From Candidatus Latescibacterota bacterium (GTDB lineage Bacteria; Latescibacterota; UBA2968; UBA8231): DNA of 64,000 nucleotides. A program made the translations under genes and the position numbers. Each line of letters starts with the position of its first letter. Position 1 is the first letter of the stretch. The notes beneath the pieces are model-generated. The model was given only the letters and a program-made list of their open reading frames with translations. It had not been told where the DNA came from and did no database searches. Positions 44,447 through 53,353 of this stretch are shown here, piece after piece. The DNA is taken from assembly GCA_022819745.1 (NCBI GenBank), contig JAJEGS010000036.1, forward strand, positions 139,529 to 203,528. The letters run 5' to 3'.

Positions 44447-45724
44447 TTAGTCTGATGGCTGGTGGCTCGACTCTCGGATGTAGGGAAGCGCTCCAAAGCG
44501 CCCGGCCAGATATGCCTTTTCTAGGTCCTCAACGCCCCGACGTGGCCGGAAATCACTGAGCGGAAAAAGGCTGGTTTCGAGGTGTGCATTGCGTTCACAG
44601 AACCAAATCTGATCAGGTCGAAACATATCCTGATCGAGAATAGACGTATCATGCGTCGAGAAAACGAGTTGTGCTCCGTGCGGATTTTCTGCCGGATCGT
44701 GGAAGCGGCTGACTAGAAACCGAACCAGGGCCGGATGCAGATTGTCATGCAGTTCATCGAACACAATGACGTTGCCTTTAGCAAGGGAGTCGAGCCAAGG
44801 GCCGGCGAGATTGAACATTTTTTGGGTTCCGTGCGACTCTTCGTCCAGATCCAGTTCTGCCGACTTACCGTCTATCAGTTGATGGCTCAAGAAGATATCC
44901 ACGGTCTTTTTCCCTGTAAGTTTTTCGACAATATCCTTTCTCAACTCCGTGGACATATCCTTGGGAAGCATATCCGGTGAGAAATCCTTTTCGTCGATCC
45001 GTATGTCAGCAACCGCAAGATCGGCTGCCGAGAGAAAGTCAACTATGTCGGCTTGGTCAGTCTCGCGGCAGTATTTCACCGAGAAGCCGGGACTCCACCC
45101 ACTAAGGCTGGCGACATGAAGCCGCTTGCGGAACCAGTCGAAGAGGGGCAGTAGCTGCGTGCTGTTGAGTGAAACAGCCGTTGACAGGAACAGGGCTTGG
45201 GGACGAGTAGCTCTCTTCCAGACCTCGCGGTCTCCCGTGAGCTTCCCGCCGAGCCTCCAAGAGGACTCACCGGACGTCTCGCTGCGGCTTCTCTCGAACC
45301 AGACCTGCATCCGTCCGCTCGGCCACGCATAGAGCCACTCGTCGGTCACCTCATGGGGTGTAGCGGAGAAGCCGTATTGGTAACGCACGCCGTCCGCGAT
45401 GCATATTACCTCGAACGATGTCGGTAGGGTATGACATTCAGGGTCGAATCGGAAAGGGGTTACAGGGAGTTCGTCAAGGCTATCAGAAGCGTGGAGTACG
45501 ATGTCGTGCATCGTCTTCAGACCCCGAAGCAGGTTGGTCTTGCCCGAGGCGTTCGCACCGTAGATCGCCGCCGATCTCAGGAGTCGGATCGGTCGTGCGT
45601 CTTCGGCAAGATTCGGTACCACCACATTGGAGTCACCATGCTTCTTGTCGCGGCTGGCCATGAGGCTGAGGCGTGCCTCTTCCTTGATCGATCTGAAGTT
45701 GGTAACGGAGAATTCAATAAGCAT
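44447..45724 (-). CDS. RloA-like AAA ATPase, anti-phage pair partner
   Basis: 425 residues. MLIEFSVTNFRSIKEEARLSL is the standard start of the OLD/SMC-like AAA_15/AAA_21 group. Walker A is IYGANASGKTNLLRG (about residue 55), the ABC-signature-like region is SHGTQKMFNLAG, Walker B is NVIVFDELHDNLHP, and the H-loop is LVFSTHDTSILD. ATPases of this type gate or sense for a nuclease partner, here the RloB-like protein. No ribosome-binding site is obvious. The 240 bp upstream (45725-45966) are much more AT-rich than the surroundings. Confidence 0.9.
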   Translation of the reverse strand: MLIEFSVTNFRSIKEEARLSLMASRDKKHGDSNVVVPNLAEDARPIRLLRSAAIYGANASGKTNLLRGLKTMHDIVLHASDSLDELPVTPFRFDPECHTLPTSFEVICIADGVRYQYGFSATPHEVTDEWLYAWPSGRMQVWFERSRSETSGESSWRLGGKLTGDREVWKRATRPQALFLSTAVSLNSTQLLPLFDWFRKRLHVASLSGWSPGFSVKYCRETDQADIVDFLSAADLAVADIRIDEKDFSPDMLPKDMSTELRKDIVEKLTGKKTVDIFLSHQLIDGKSAELDLDEESHGTQKMFNLAGPWLDSLAKGNVIVFDELHDNLHPALVRFLVSRFHDPAENPHGAQLVFSTHDTSILDQDMFRPDQIWFCERNAHLETSLFPLSDFRPRRGVEDLEKAYLAGRFGALPYIRESSHQPSD

Positions 45725-45966
45725 TTCAAACCAGCGTTCAGCCTAGACTATTCACCGGAAAATGGGAATCGCCGTCCGGCACTAGAGAGACATGACATAT
45801 CATATAAAATATAAAATAAGCTACATAATACGCTGCCCTTTTCGATGTTCTGTCAAGGCGCTGAGAGTATGCACGCATGGGCTTCCTAAAACCTCTGGTA
45901 ACCAGCTACAAAAGCATCGGACGCTGAAATTCCCCTCTCTCCAAGATATGGATACTCACTCCCCAC

Positions 45967-48645
45967 TCAGGTCGAAACCCCCAGCAAACCGCGCGTCAGT
46001 TGAAAATCGACGTTGCGCTGCTGCAAGGCACCGGGGATGTGGTCACCTCGCGCCACCCCAGCTAACAAAGCGGCCAGTTGCTCGGCCCAATCGTCAGCCA
46101 CACCCGTTAGAGCCAAATCAATATCATCGCCGTAGAGCTTCGCCACCGTCGAATCCGCACTCACCTGCACCACCGGCATCAAGGGATGCCCCTGTAAGGG
46201 ATGCTCGCCAGTATGGGCCAAGATCAGGTCCACGCCCGTGGCACCTAGTCCGGTAGCTGTTTCTACCCAGTGATCAGTGGGCGTCTCCATGATGTAAAAA
46301 CCCGGCTCCACGGCCGCCTGTCCATAGGGCAACGTCGCCGCGTCCGAGGGATCGACTAGCACGGATTCCAGATACGCCGGTTCCTGCAGCAGGGCCGCGT
46401 TGTGCGGCACAACCACAGTGCCGCCTGCAGTCACTACCCAGCGCGTCAACTGGGCAAAAGACTGCGCCGCGTCCTCCCCTAACTCACCGGTCGCCTGCAT
46501 CCCCAAGCGCAAGGCACCCAAGCCACCATCCACGGCGACAGGTGCTTCCATTTCTGCCAGCGCTTGGTGGAACCACCCCTCGACCCTGTCCATGGCCTTG
46601 ACAATCCCGCCGTCCAACTGCACCGACGCCCAGCCGAAAACAGCCGGATCCAAACCCCATTCCTCAAGGCCGTTGCGCATGTAGTCGTTGTGCGTCTTTT
46701 CGCAGCCGTGCTCCAGCAACAAAACGCGCCGCGCCAGCGGATGTGCTGCGTACCCCATCATAGTGCGCAAGTGCATTTGCTCGGTGGCACCGCTCGACGA
46801 CAGCCCACAGCCCTCGGTGTGGACCAAGGCGACAAAGTGCGACAGGCCCTGCTCGCGGCCCACTTGCCGGGCATTGAGCCGCTCGGCGCACATGCGGGCG
46901 ATCTGGCCAGCGCACAGGCTGGTGGGCAATACCAGCCCCACCTGATCAATAGCCCCGTCCAGCATGGGGAACGACACGGCCGGGCCGACCTCGGGCCGCA
47001 CTGGCACGGGCCGCCCCTCGGGCACGGGAGCGGCCAATAGTTCCTCCAACTGGCTGGTATCGGTCTGTTGCCAGTTGCGCCAGATGGACACTTGGGCGTG
47101 GCCGGCCTGCTCGCCTAGCGAGCGCTCGCCCGAGGCCACCCGCAAGGTGCGCTCGAACAGCTCTTGGCCCAACTCGTCCATCGGCGTGCCATCCAAGTAG
47201 GCCCCGGCATTGACGTCGAGATCCGCAGCCAGCAACTGGTAGCGCTCCGAGGTGGTGACGATCTTGATCGTCGGCACAAAGGGGAAATTGGTGATAGAGC
47301 CATTGCCCGTGACAAAGAAAATGGCGTTGCAGCCGCTGGCCACCTGCCCGGCGATGCTTTCCAAGTCGTTGCCCGGACTGTCCATAAAGTAGAAACCAGT
47401 CCCTTTGAGCGGCTCGCCGTAGTCAATGGCGTAGTCCAAGCGCACGTCCGGGTCGCGCTTGCGCGCCGCGCCAATGGACTTGAGGGCGATATTGTACAGA
47501 CCGCGAAATTTGTTGCCCCCCGAGGGATTGCCCTCGGCTGAGGCACCGTGCCACGACACCCGCTCCTTGAAGCGCTCGACCATGTGCAAAAAGGTGCGCG
47601 CAGTCTCCACATCCTTGACGTTTTGCAGCACGTATGGTTCGGCGCCGATCAGTTCGTCGGTCTCGGCGAGGTTGGCCGCGCCGCCGTAGCGGATCAACTC
47701 GCGCGCCACCCAAGCAGCCAACGGATTCCCCGAAATGCCCGAAAAGGCGTCCGAGCCGCCGCACTGCAAGGCGATCTTGAGATGGCTTAGGTCGTGCTCG
47801 CCCCGCTCCTCGCCCGCCATTTCCTCGGCCCAAGCCGCCACTTGCCGATCACCCTCGGCCAAACGCGCCGCAAAGGAACCGTCCAAGCTCATAAAGCAAT
47901 GCCGAACGTGGTCGAGGGCATAGCCGTGCGCCACCATGTACTCTCGCAGCATTTCGTTGGTCACAGCTTCGCTGCCGTAGTCCACCGCCAGCACCGCGCC
48001 GACGTTGGGATGGACGACGAAGCCAGCCAGCGTGCGCAATAAAAGTTCGCGGTTATTGGGATCGGCCCCACCGCCGCCCTCGGTGTGGGCAATCGGCACC
48101 ACGCCGTCGCCAGCCGGTCGGCCGCTCCAGCGCTCGGCCAACAGCCGGGCGTAACTAGCCGTGCGCGAGGATGTGCCCAAGACGACGATGTAGTTGCGCG
48201 TACCCACGCCCCGTCCCCCAGCGCGACCATAGCCGAGAAAGGTCCGCGGCTCCTCATGCGGATCAAGCGCAACTCCAGGCTGAAAATTCGCCGGATCTAG
48301 TTGATACGGCTCAATGCGATCGACGAAATTGGCCTGCTCGGGCAAGTCGAAGTCCAACTGCCGAATGCCCAAGGCGTCGAGCATACTTTGGTTGCAGGCG
48401 TAGTCGCCCGGCTGCAGGGTGCGCTCGGCCACGCCAAAGGGCAGTTGCCACGACAGCAAAAACTGGCCGGATTCAATCGGCTCGACAGCAAAGCGATGGC
48501 CCTCCATCACCGTGTGGGACAAAGTGAACGATCGTCCATTGTAGTCGATGCCCGTGCCCGCTGCCAAGCGCCGAGTGGCAATCGCCACATTGTCCCCGGG
48601 CATAGGCAGCCGGGCTACTTCGCTAAAGGAAAAAACCGCGTTCAT
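45967..48645 (-). CDS. Double-length UxaA-family (altronate/galactarate dehydratase-like) protein
   Basis: 892 residues from ATG 48645 (gaggag upstream), versus about 500 for UxaA. Residues 1-90 form a SAF-like domain. The first UxaA core (about 140-520) has GVGTRNYIVVLGTS, LQCGGSDAFSGISGNP, NPSGGNKFRGLYNIALKS, FYFMDSPGNDLES and NFPFVPTIKIVT. A second, shorter core (about 600-890) repeats the plan: VGLVLPTSLCAGQIARM, LVHTEGCGLSSSG, RRVLLLEHGCEKTHND, FYIMETPTDHWVETATG. The cysteine in TEGCG of the second half is glycine in the first (TEGGGG), while the CGGSD block is only in the first. It probably dehydrates a sugar acid. Last gene of a four-gene operon. Confidence 0.85.
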   Translation of the reverse strand: MNAVFSFSEVARLPMPGDNVAIATRRLAAGTGIDYNGRSFTLSHTVMEGHRFAVEPIESGQFLLSWQLPFGVAERTLQPGDYACNQSMLDALGIRQLDFDLPEQANFVDRIEPYQLDPANFQPGVALDPHEEPRTFLGYGRAGGRGVGTRNYIVVLGTSSRTASYARLLAERWSGRPAGDGVVPIAHTEGGGGADPNNRELLLRTLAGFVVHPNVGAVLAVDYGSEAVTNEMLREYMVAHGYALDHVRHCFMSLDGSFAARLAEGDRQVAAWAEEMAGEERGEHDLSHLKIALQCGGSDAFSGISGNPLAAWVARELIRYGGAANLAETDELIGAEPYVLQNVKDVETARTFLHMVERFKERVSWHGASAEGNPSGGNKFRGLYNIALKSIGAARKRDPDVRLDYAIDYGEPLKGTGFYFMDSPGNDLESIAGQVASGCNAIFFVTGNGSITNFPFVPTIKIVTTSERYQLLAADLDVNAGAYLDGTPMDELGQELFERTLRVASGERSLGEQAGHAQVSIWRNWQQTDTSQLEELLAAPVPEGRPVPVRPEVGPAVSFPMLDGAIDQVGLVLPTSLCAGQIARMCAERLNARQVGREQGLSHFVALVHTEGCGLSSSGATEQMHLRTMMGYAAHPLARRVLLLEHGCEKTHNDYMRNGLEEWGLDPAVFGWASVQLDGGIVKAMDRVEGWFHQALAEMEAPVAVDGGLGALRLGMQATGELGEDAAQSFAQLTRWVVTAGGTVVVPHNAALLQEPAYLESVLVDPSDAATLPYGQAAVEPGFYIMETPTDHWVETATGLGATGVDLILAHTGEHPLQGHPLMPVVQVSADSTVAKLYGDDIDLALTGVADDWAEQLAALLAGVARGDHIPGALQQRNVDFQLTRGLLGVST

Positions 48646-48680
48646 TAATAGCTCCTCAATAAGGCTTCCAGGACCCTCTC

Positions 48681-49985
48681 CTAAAAGCGGCGATCCAACG
48701 CCCATTCGGCCCAGGACCGCACGTATTCGTTGCCCTGCTGACGCGCCCGCTGCAAAGCGGCTGTCGGCGCGCGCCATTTGGCCAGCGTCATAGCTGCGTT
48801 TTCGCGCAGCGGCGCAGCGGATAAGGACCAAGGCGTCATCGCGCGGCTATCGTCCAGGGCCTGTGCCAAAGCTGGTACTGCCTCTGGCACTTGGCTCATA
48901 TTGCCCAAGGCATCGGCGGCATTGCGGCAGACCCATTCGCTGTCGTCCTGCAATGCGGCGGCAAGGGCGGTGGCTGCCGCCTGAGCCTCGGCACCCATGC
49001 AGCCCAAAGCCGTGGCCGCCCCGGCGCGCAGCCACCAATCCCGATCCTGCAACGCCTCGACGAGCGCGGGCACTGCGACAGCACCGGCCGCAGCCAGCCC
49101 GTAGGGGCTTTCCAACTGGCTGGGATTGGTAAAATCGCCGCGCTCGAGATTGGCTTGCCAACGCCGGGCAGACTCGTCTTTTAGCGCCGCCATCAATACC
49201 GGCATCCCTTCGGCTCCCAGCGCTCCCAAGTCGTAATAGGCATCTATCCGCACCCGTTCAGCGGGATCCTGCAACGCGGCCTGCAACGCGGCCACCGTTC
49301 GCTGTGGCTTCAGAACGGGGGCCTGACCCCCGTACCAGCGCCACAGCGTGCGGTACAGAGCCGCGTGGCGTCCTGTGGGCAGCCACTTACTGCGTCGTTC
49401 TGGCGTGCTTTCTTGGGTGCGGGTAAAGAGAAACTTCAGCATGTAGCGCGTCTGGGTCGAGCGATTGGCCGTGGCTCGGTGCCACAATTCGTAGTGGGTG
49501 ATGACCACAGTGCCTGCCGCGCAGGTTAAGGGCAACCCTGCGACCTCAGCGCCGGGGCCATCCATATAGTACTGCGTCCCGGGCACCAGCGCCGTAGGCC
49601 CCATATCCGGCGTTACCTCGTGCGGATAGTACAGCAGCAGGACATAGCGCGGGCGGTGGTAGCGCACATTGCCGCCGAAGGGATAATCCTTGTGCCAATT
49701 CTGGGCTTGATTGCCCGGCGCGAGATCGTGGCAGTGGCAATGGCGACAGAGGGCGTATCCCGAACCTAGAATGCCGGTCAAGGCCGCGTCTATTGCCGGG
49801 TCGGCGAACAATTGATGCAATAGGGGGACGCGATCTATCAAGGCGTTGCCCGGATTGCCCTCGGCGAGCACGCCTTCGACCTGGCGGTGCAGTTCGCCAT
49901 GTAGGTCCGCAGGCGCAGTCGGTTGCACCACGCGGTATCCCTGGATGATGAAATCCTGCAGGGCCGCATCGCTTAGTCGAGTCAT
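48681..49985 (-). CDS. Phytanoyl-CoA dioxygenase-family protein fused to HEAT repeats
   Basis: 434 residues. The N-terminal about 230 residues are a PhyH-type Fe(II)/2-oxoglutarate oxygenase: NWHKDYPFGG supplies the His-x-Asp pair, MGPTALVPGTQYY the substrate loop and VVITHYELWHRATANRS the distal His and the Arg that binds 2-oxoglutarate. From about residue 240 there are HEAT-type helical repeats (RVRIDAYYDLGALG, AVPALVEALQDRDWWLRAGAATALG, WVCRNAADALGNMS). The fusion is unusual; HEAT repeats normally serve protein contacts. The start shares bases with the upstream stop (ATGA at 49985). Confidence 0.87.
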   Translation of the reverse strand: MTRLSDAALQDFIIQGYRVVQPTAPADLHGELHRQVEGVLAEGNPGNALIDRVPLLHQLFADPAIDAALTGILGSGYALCRHCHCHDLAPGNQAQNWHKDYPFGGNVRYHRPRYVLLLYYPHEVTPDMGPTALVPGTQYYMDGPGAEVAGLPLTCAAGTVVITHYELWHRATANRSTQTRYMLKFLFTRTQESTPERRSKWLPTGRHAALYRTLWRWYGGQAPVLKPQRTVAALQAALQDPAERVRIDAYYDLGALGAEGMPVLMAALKDESARRWQANLERGDFTNPSQLESPYGLAAAGAVAVPALVEALQDRDWWLRAGAATALGCMGAEAQAAATALAAALQDDSEWVCRNAADALGNMSQVPEAVPALAQALDDSRAMTPWSLSAAPLRENAAMTLAKWRAPTAALQRARQQGNEYVRSWAEWALDRRF

Positions 49986-51076
49986 CAGCCGATTCTCACT
50001 TCCCCGCCCTCAGCGGCTGAGCGGTACAGCCCGTCGAGGGCGGCCATGACGTTGAGCACTTCCTCTTTTTTGACCATCAACTCGGCCCGGCCTTCGAGCA
50101 CCTCGACGAAGTGGGCCGCAGCTTTCCAATGGCCTGAGAAGGGCACCGAAGGATCGGGTGGCACGTTGAGCCGGGTGTCGGCCTGATAGCGGCCCAAGGT
50201 GCCGATAAAAGTGAGCGGATTAAACGTGAGGCCGCCCTTGGTGCCCATGATGAGGGTGCCGCCGGTGCCATCGGGCAAATTGGCCGCCCAACTGGCCCGG
50301 ATGCTGATGGTAGCGCCGTTTTCCAAGCGCAAAAAGCCAGCGGCCATATCCTCGACATCGTACTCGCCAATGTCGTAGTCCCGGGGCGCGAACACGCCCT
50401 CTGGCGCACCGCTGTCGGCCAGCGACGTGACCACGTCTTCGCGCTGGTCGGCCAGCTTGGTGTAGGTCGCGCCCGAGGCGGCCACCACTTTGGGACTGCC
50501 CATGATCCACAGCAGGGCGTCGAGCGCGTGGACGCCAATGTCGTAGAGCGGACCGCCGCCCGAGGCTTCTTTCATGTGGAAGCGGCCCCAAGTGGGCACG
50601 CCGCGGCGGCGGAAGGCCGAGGTTTCGGCGTAGTACGTCTCGCCCAAGTGCCCGCTGTCAGCCAGTTGCTTGGCAGCAGTATTGGCACCGGAGAAGCGGC
50701 TCGTTTGGGTGACAAATAGGTGGCGGTCAACGGCCTCGGCTACTGCGTACATGACTACTGCATCGGCGAGGCTGGCAGCTACGGGTTTTTCGCAAAAGAC
50801 GTGGGCACCGGCTTGGAGGGCGGCTTCGGTGTAGGTGCGGTGCGAGACATTGGGGGTGCAGACGGAGACGATATCGGGGCGCAGTTGGTCCAGCATGAGC
50901 CCACAGACGTCGTATGCGTGGGGGATGCCGTGGCGGTCGGCGGTTTGTTGGGCCTTGGCCAAGGTGTGATTGAACACGCCGACTATCTCTACCGCCGGGG
51001 CCAACGCCAGCCAAGCGGGGATGTGCCCGACATTGGCGATCATGCCAGTGCCGACGATGGCTACTTTGTATGACAT
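49985..51076 (-). CDS. Gfo/Idh/MocA-family NAD(P)-dependent oxidoreductase
   Basis: 363 residues. VAIVGTGMIANVGHIPAW is the Rossmann nucleotide-binding start, VSVCTPNVSHRTYTEAAL and HVFCEKPVAAS the family core with the EKP motif. GGGPLYDIGVHALDALLWIMG is the C-terminal-domain signature with the catalytic His region. It oxidises or reduces a sugar or inositol derivative. It sits in an operon with two PhyH enzymes and a UxaA-type dehydratase: 6 bp after the first, overlapping the next. Confidence 0.92.
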   Translation of the reverse strand: MSYKVAIVGTGMIANVGHIPAWLALAPAVEIVGVFNHTLAKAQQTADRHGIPHAYDVCGLMLDQLRPDIVSVCTPNVSHRTYTEAALQAGAHVFCEKPVAASLADAVVMYAVAEAVDRHLFVTQTSRFSGANTAAKQLADSGHLGETYYAETSAFRRRGVPTWGRFHMKEASGGGPLYDIGVHALDALLWIMGSPKVVAASGATYTKLADQREDVVTSLADSGAPEGVFAPRDYDIGEYDVEDMAAGFLRLENGATISIRASWAANLPDGTGGTLIMGTKGGLTFNPLTFIGTLGRYQADTRLNVPPDPSVPFSGHWKAAAHFVEVLEGRAELMVKKEEVLNVMAALDGLYRSAAEGGEVRIG

Positions 51077-51082
51077 GTTTTC

Positions 51083-51979
51083 TTATACCTCCCGATCCTC
51101 TTGCTGTTGCAGCGCGTATAAAGACGTATATCCCCCCGACCAATCCGGCGGAATGAGACAAGGCCGCGGGTCGTGATAGGCCCAGCGCGCCTCTTTGCCC
51201 CGCACAATAAACCCCGAGTACTGCGGGCTGTTCAAGGGGTTGGCCGTGTAGGGGAAGGAGTTGGCTGCCGAATAAATATTGAGCAACAAGGGCCGTCCCT
51301 TGGGCGATAAATTTCTCTTGGACCCATGCACGGTGCGGCAATTGTGGATAGTGATGGATCCAGCCGGCCCCGTCATATACTCGACGCGGCCGAGATCAAC
51401 TTGGGGGAGATCCTGCTCGGCAATACAGCCGACCCATTGTCCCGAGTCATTGTACTGATCGAACAACGGCCCGTTGTGGCTGCCAGCGACCCCGGCCAAA
51501 GGCCCTTGGTCGTCATCGACGTCGTAGAGGTACGTGCCAATGGTCAAGGGGCTGTAATTGGTATGCGGCCAGTACGTAATATCCTGATGCCACTTGACTT
51601 CTTCGCCGCCTTCGGACCACTTGAAGTTCAATTTGGAGTGGTGGTACTTGACGTCCGGGCCGACCAAATCGGCAGCCACGTCAGCCAAGACCGACTGAGA
51701 GGCGAACTCCCAATAGACCGGGTGCTGGTCCACTGGGCTAGTAAGGCGTCGCAGGCGGGGATTGTCGGCCGTGTGATCTGGTTCCAAATCGAAAACCTCG
51801 TCCGATTGCGGCAGGCTGCGACTGCGCTCGACCATTTCGTCGGTGATAGACAACAGGCGCTCAATCCACTCCGGCCCGATGAGGTTTTCAACTAAGAGAA
51901 AGCCTTTGTCGAAATAGGATTGCCGCTGCTCTGGGGTGAGGATCTTGGGCGGGTGTGCCAAAATTTGTTCGGGCGTCAT
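51083..51979 (-). CDS. Phytanoyl-CoA dioxygenase-family protein
   Basis: 298 residues from ATG 51979, which has gaggaga upstream; an in-frame ATG at 52012 is weaker. ILTPEQRQSYFDKGFLLVENLI is the usual opening helix and strand, VKWHQDITYWPH gives the iron-binding His-x-Asp, and SITIHNCRTVHGSKRNLS the distal His with the downstream Arg/Lys-rich loop. It is a non-heme iron, 2-oxoglutarate-dependent oxygenase. First gene of the operon 51979-45967; its promoter should be in the 260 bp shared with the divergent nuclease gene. Confidence 0.92.
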   Translation of the reverse strand: MTPEQILAHPPKILTPEQRQSYFDKGFLLVENLIGPEWIERLLSITDEMVERSRSLPQSDEVFDLEPDHTADNPRLRRLTSPVDQHPVYWEFASQSVLADVAADLVGPDVKYHHSKLNFKWSEGGEEVKWHQDITYWPHTNYSPLTIGTYLYDVDDDQGPLAGVAGSHNGPLFDQYNDSGQWVGCIAEQDLPQVDLGRVEYMTGPAGSITIHNCRTVHGSKRNLSPKGRPLLLNIYSAANSFPYTANPLNSPQYSGFIVRGKEARWAYHDPRPCLIPPDWSGGYTSLYALQQQEDREV

Positions 51980-52239
51980 GATCCTGTCTCCTCTGCTTTG
52001 TAGTTCGGCCAACGCATACTATGCTAGCGAATTCGCGCACACTGCTCAAGTCGGTAGGTGTGCTTTGCTGATCCCTAAAGGTTTCATTCATGGGTTGTAC
52101 CCGATACAGTCTCATCCGCACAGCCCCGTCCTCCCCCGCTGTGCTGCCGCCCTGGCATAGATATTGCAGAATTACGAATGGCCCAACCGTTCCCTTCGGT
52201 TCGGACGGCTTGGCACACTCTAATTCCCAATGGATCGCC

Positions 52240-53220
52240 ATGGCCGAAATCGACACCGTTTCCAAGCACCTGATCCAAACCTACCCGGCTGACTTCGTCC
52301 GTTTCGCCCTCCAGCGCGACGACATCGAAAACGTCGAAGTAATAGAGAGCGAGCAGCTCACCGTCAAAGCCCGCCGTACCGACAGCCTCCTCCGCGTGCG
52401 CATCGGCGGCGAGGACGCCTTAGTTCACCATGAGTTTCAAACCACCGACCACCCGGCCATGCCTCGCCGCATGGCCGGCTACATCGGTCGCAGTATCGAG
52501 CACTACGACTTGCCGGTGTACGCTCACGTCTTCTACCTGCGCCCCGACGCCGGACGACGCGATCCGGGCTACTACCTCCAAGAGCATCCCGGCTATCAAA
52601 TCCTCGTTCAGTATAGAGTGATTCGCCTGAGCCAGCTTTCTGGTCAAGCCGTGCTCGACCGCGGGACGGTAGGCTTGCTGCCCTTTGCTCCGTTGATGCA
52701 GCCACTAGCCGGTCAGACCAAGGAGGCGTGGTTAGAGCAGTGTGTCGCTCGGGCGGCGGCTCTGCCACTGGGTCAGTCGGTTAAGGCCGATGTTCTCACG
52801 GGACTGGCAATCTTGAGCGGGTTGGTGTATAATCCTCAGACGATCACGGCCATTGTTTCCAAGGAGCATCTCATGGACCTCATGCGCGAATCCTCGTTTG
52901 CCCAGTACCTTGCCGAAACTATCCGTGAGGAAATCACCAAGGAAGTCACTGAGCAAGGCATTGAGCAAGGCATTGAGCAAGGCATTGAGCAAGGCATTGA
53001 GCAAGGCATTGAGCAAGGCATTGAGCAAGGCATTGAGCAAGGCATCCAAGAAAGCATCCAAGAAGCGTTGGCTCTGCGCTTTCAGCCGGAGGATATGCAC
53101 CTATTGGCCCGCCGCATTGAGGCGATTGACGATGTGCAGCGCCTCAAGCAGTTGCATCGGGCGGCCATACAGGTGCCCAGCCTCGAAGCCTTTAGGCACC
53201 TGTTAGACGCCGACGAGTAG
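52240..53220 (+). CDS. Rpn/PD-(D/E)XK nuclease-family protein (transposase-like) with repeat coil
   Basis: 326 residues from ATG 52240. The N-terminus has the nuclease core layout: TDSLLRVRIGGEDALVHHEFQTTDHPAMPRRMAGYI, with the Asp and the E-x-Q of the PD-(D/E)XK superfamily, then YAHVFYLRPDAG. This is the group of Rpn recombination-promoting nucleases and putative transposases of the YhgA type. A segment of eight EQGI units (about residues 238-269) forms a predicted helical linker before a C-terminal ALALRFQPEDMHLLARRIEAI domain. A perfect hairpin follows the stop. Confidence 0.82.
   Translation: MAEIDTVSKHLIQTYPADFVRFALQRDDIENVEVIESEQLTVKARRTDSLLRVRIGGEDALVHHEFQTTDHPAMPRRMAGYIGRSIEHYDLPVYAHVFYLRPDAGRRDPGYYLQEHPGYQILVQYRVIRLSQLSGQAVLDRGTVGLLPFAPLMQPLAGQTKEAWLEQCVARAAALPLGQSVKADVLTGLAILSGLVYNPQTITAIVSKEHLMDLMRESSFAQYLAETIREEITKEVTEQGIEQGIEQGIEQGIEQGIEQGIEQGIEQGIQESIQEALALRFQPEDMHLLARRIEAIDDVQRLKQLHRAAIQVPSLEAFRHLLDADE
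52951..53046 (+). repeat. 12-bp coding microsatellite (gagcaaggcatt), about eight units
   Basis: gagcaaggcatt repeats in perfect tandem, encoding (EQGI)8 in the nuclease frame. Because 12 is a multiple of three, copy changes would alter protein length without breaking the frame. Confidence 0.95.
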
Positions 53221-53222
53221 GC

Positions 53223-53263
53223 CCGCAGCGTAACATCAATAAATAACTGATGTTACGCTGCGG
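53223..53263. terminator. Perfect 16-bp hairpin with MITE-end-like sequence
   Basis: ccgcagcgtaacatca (53223-53238), a nine-base loop, then tgatgttacgctgcgg (53248-53263). No T-run follows. The arms contain TGATGTTACGC, the same 11-mer as the left end of the MITE-like element at 6848, in inverted orientation, so it may be both a terminator and a relic of that family. Confidence 0.7.
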
Positions 53264-53353
53264 TCTGTGGCCCCGTTGCCCACCGTCATTCTTGCGCACA
53301 CAGGTAAGTTTCCTCGCTAGCTCCCCACCAGAAAGTATCATCGTCGGGCAACA

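Noticed and set aside
45725..45966. Promoter of the RloA-like gene with TTGACA and TATTAT on the minus strand
   Set aside because: The two hexamers are 20 bases apart, too far for a normal sigma-70 promoter, so I do not list it as a feature.
52951..53046. CRISPR array
   Set aside because: Units are contiguous 12-mers with no spacers and lie inside a coding frame.
52836..53206. Alternative-frame repeat proteins over the 12-bp tract (LSKA and MPCS repeats)
   Set aside because: A 12-bp tandem repeat keeps all frames open; only the EQGI frame continues into a nuclease core.
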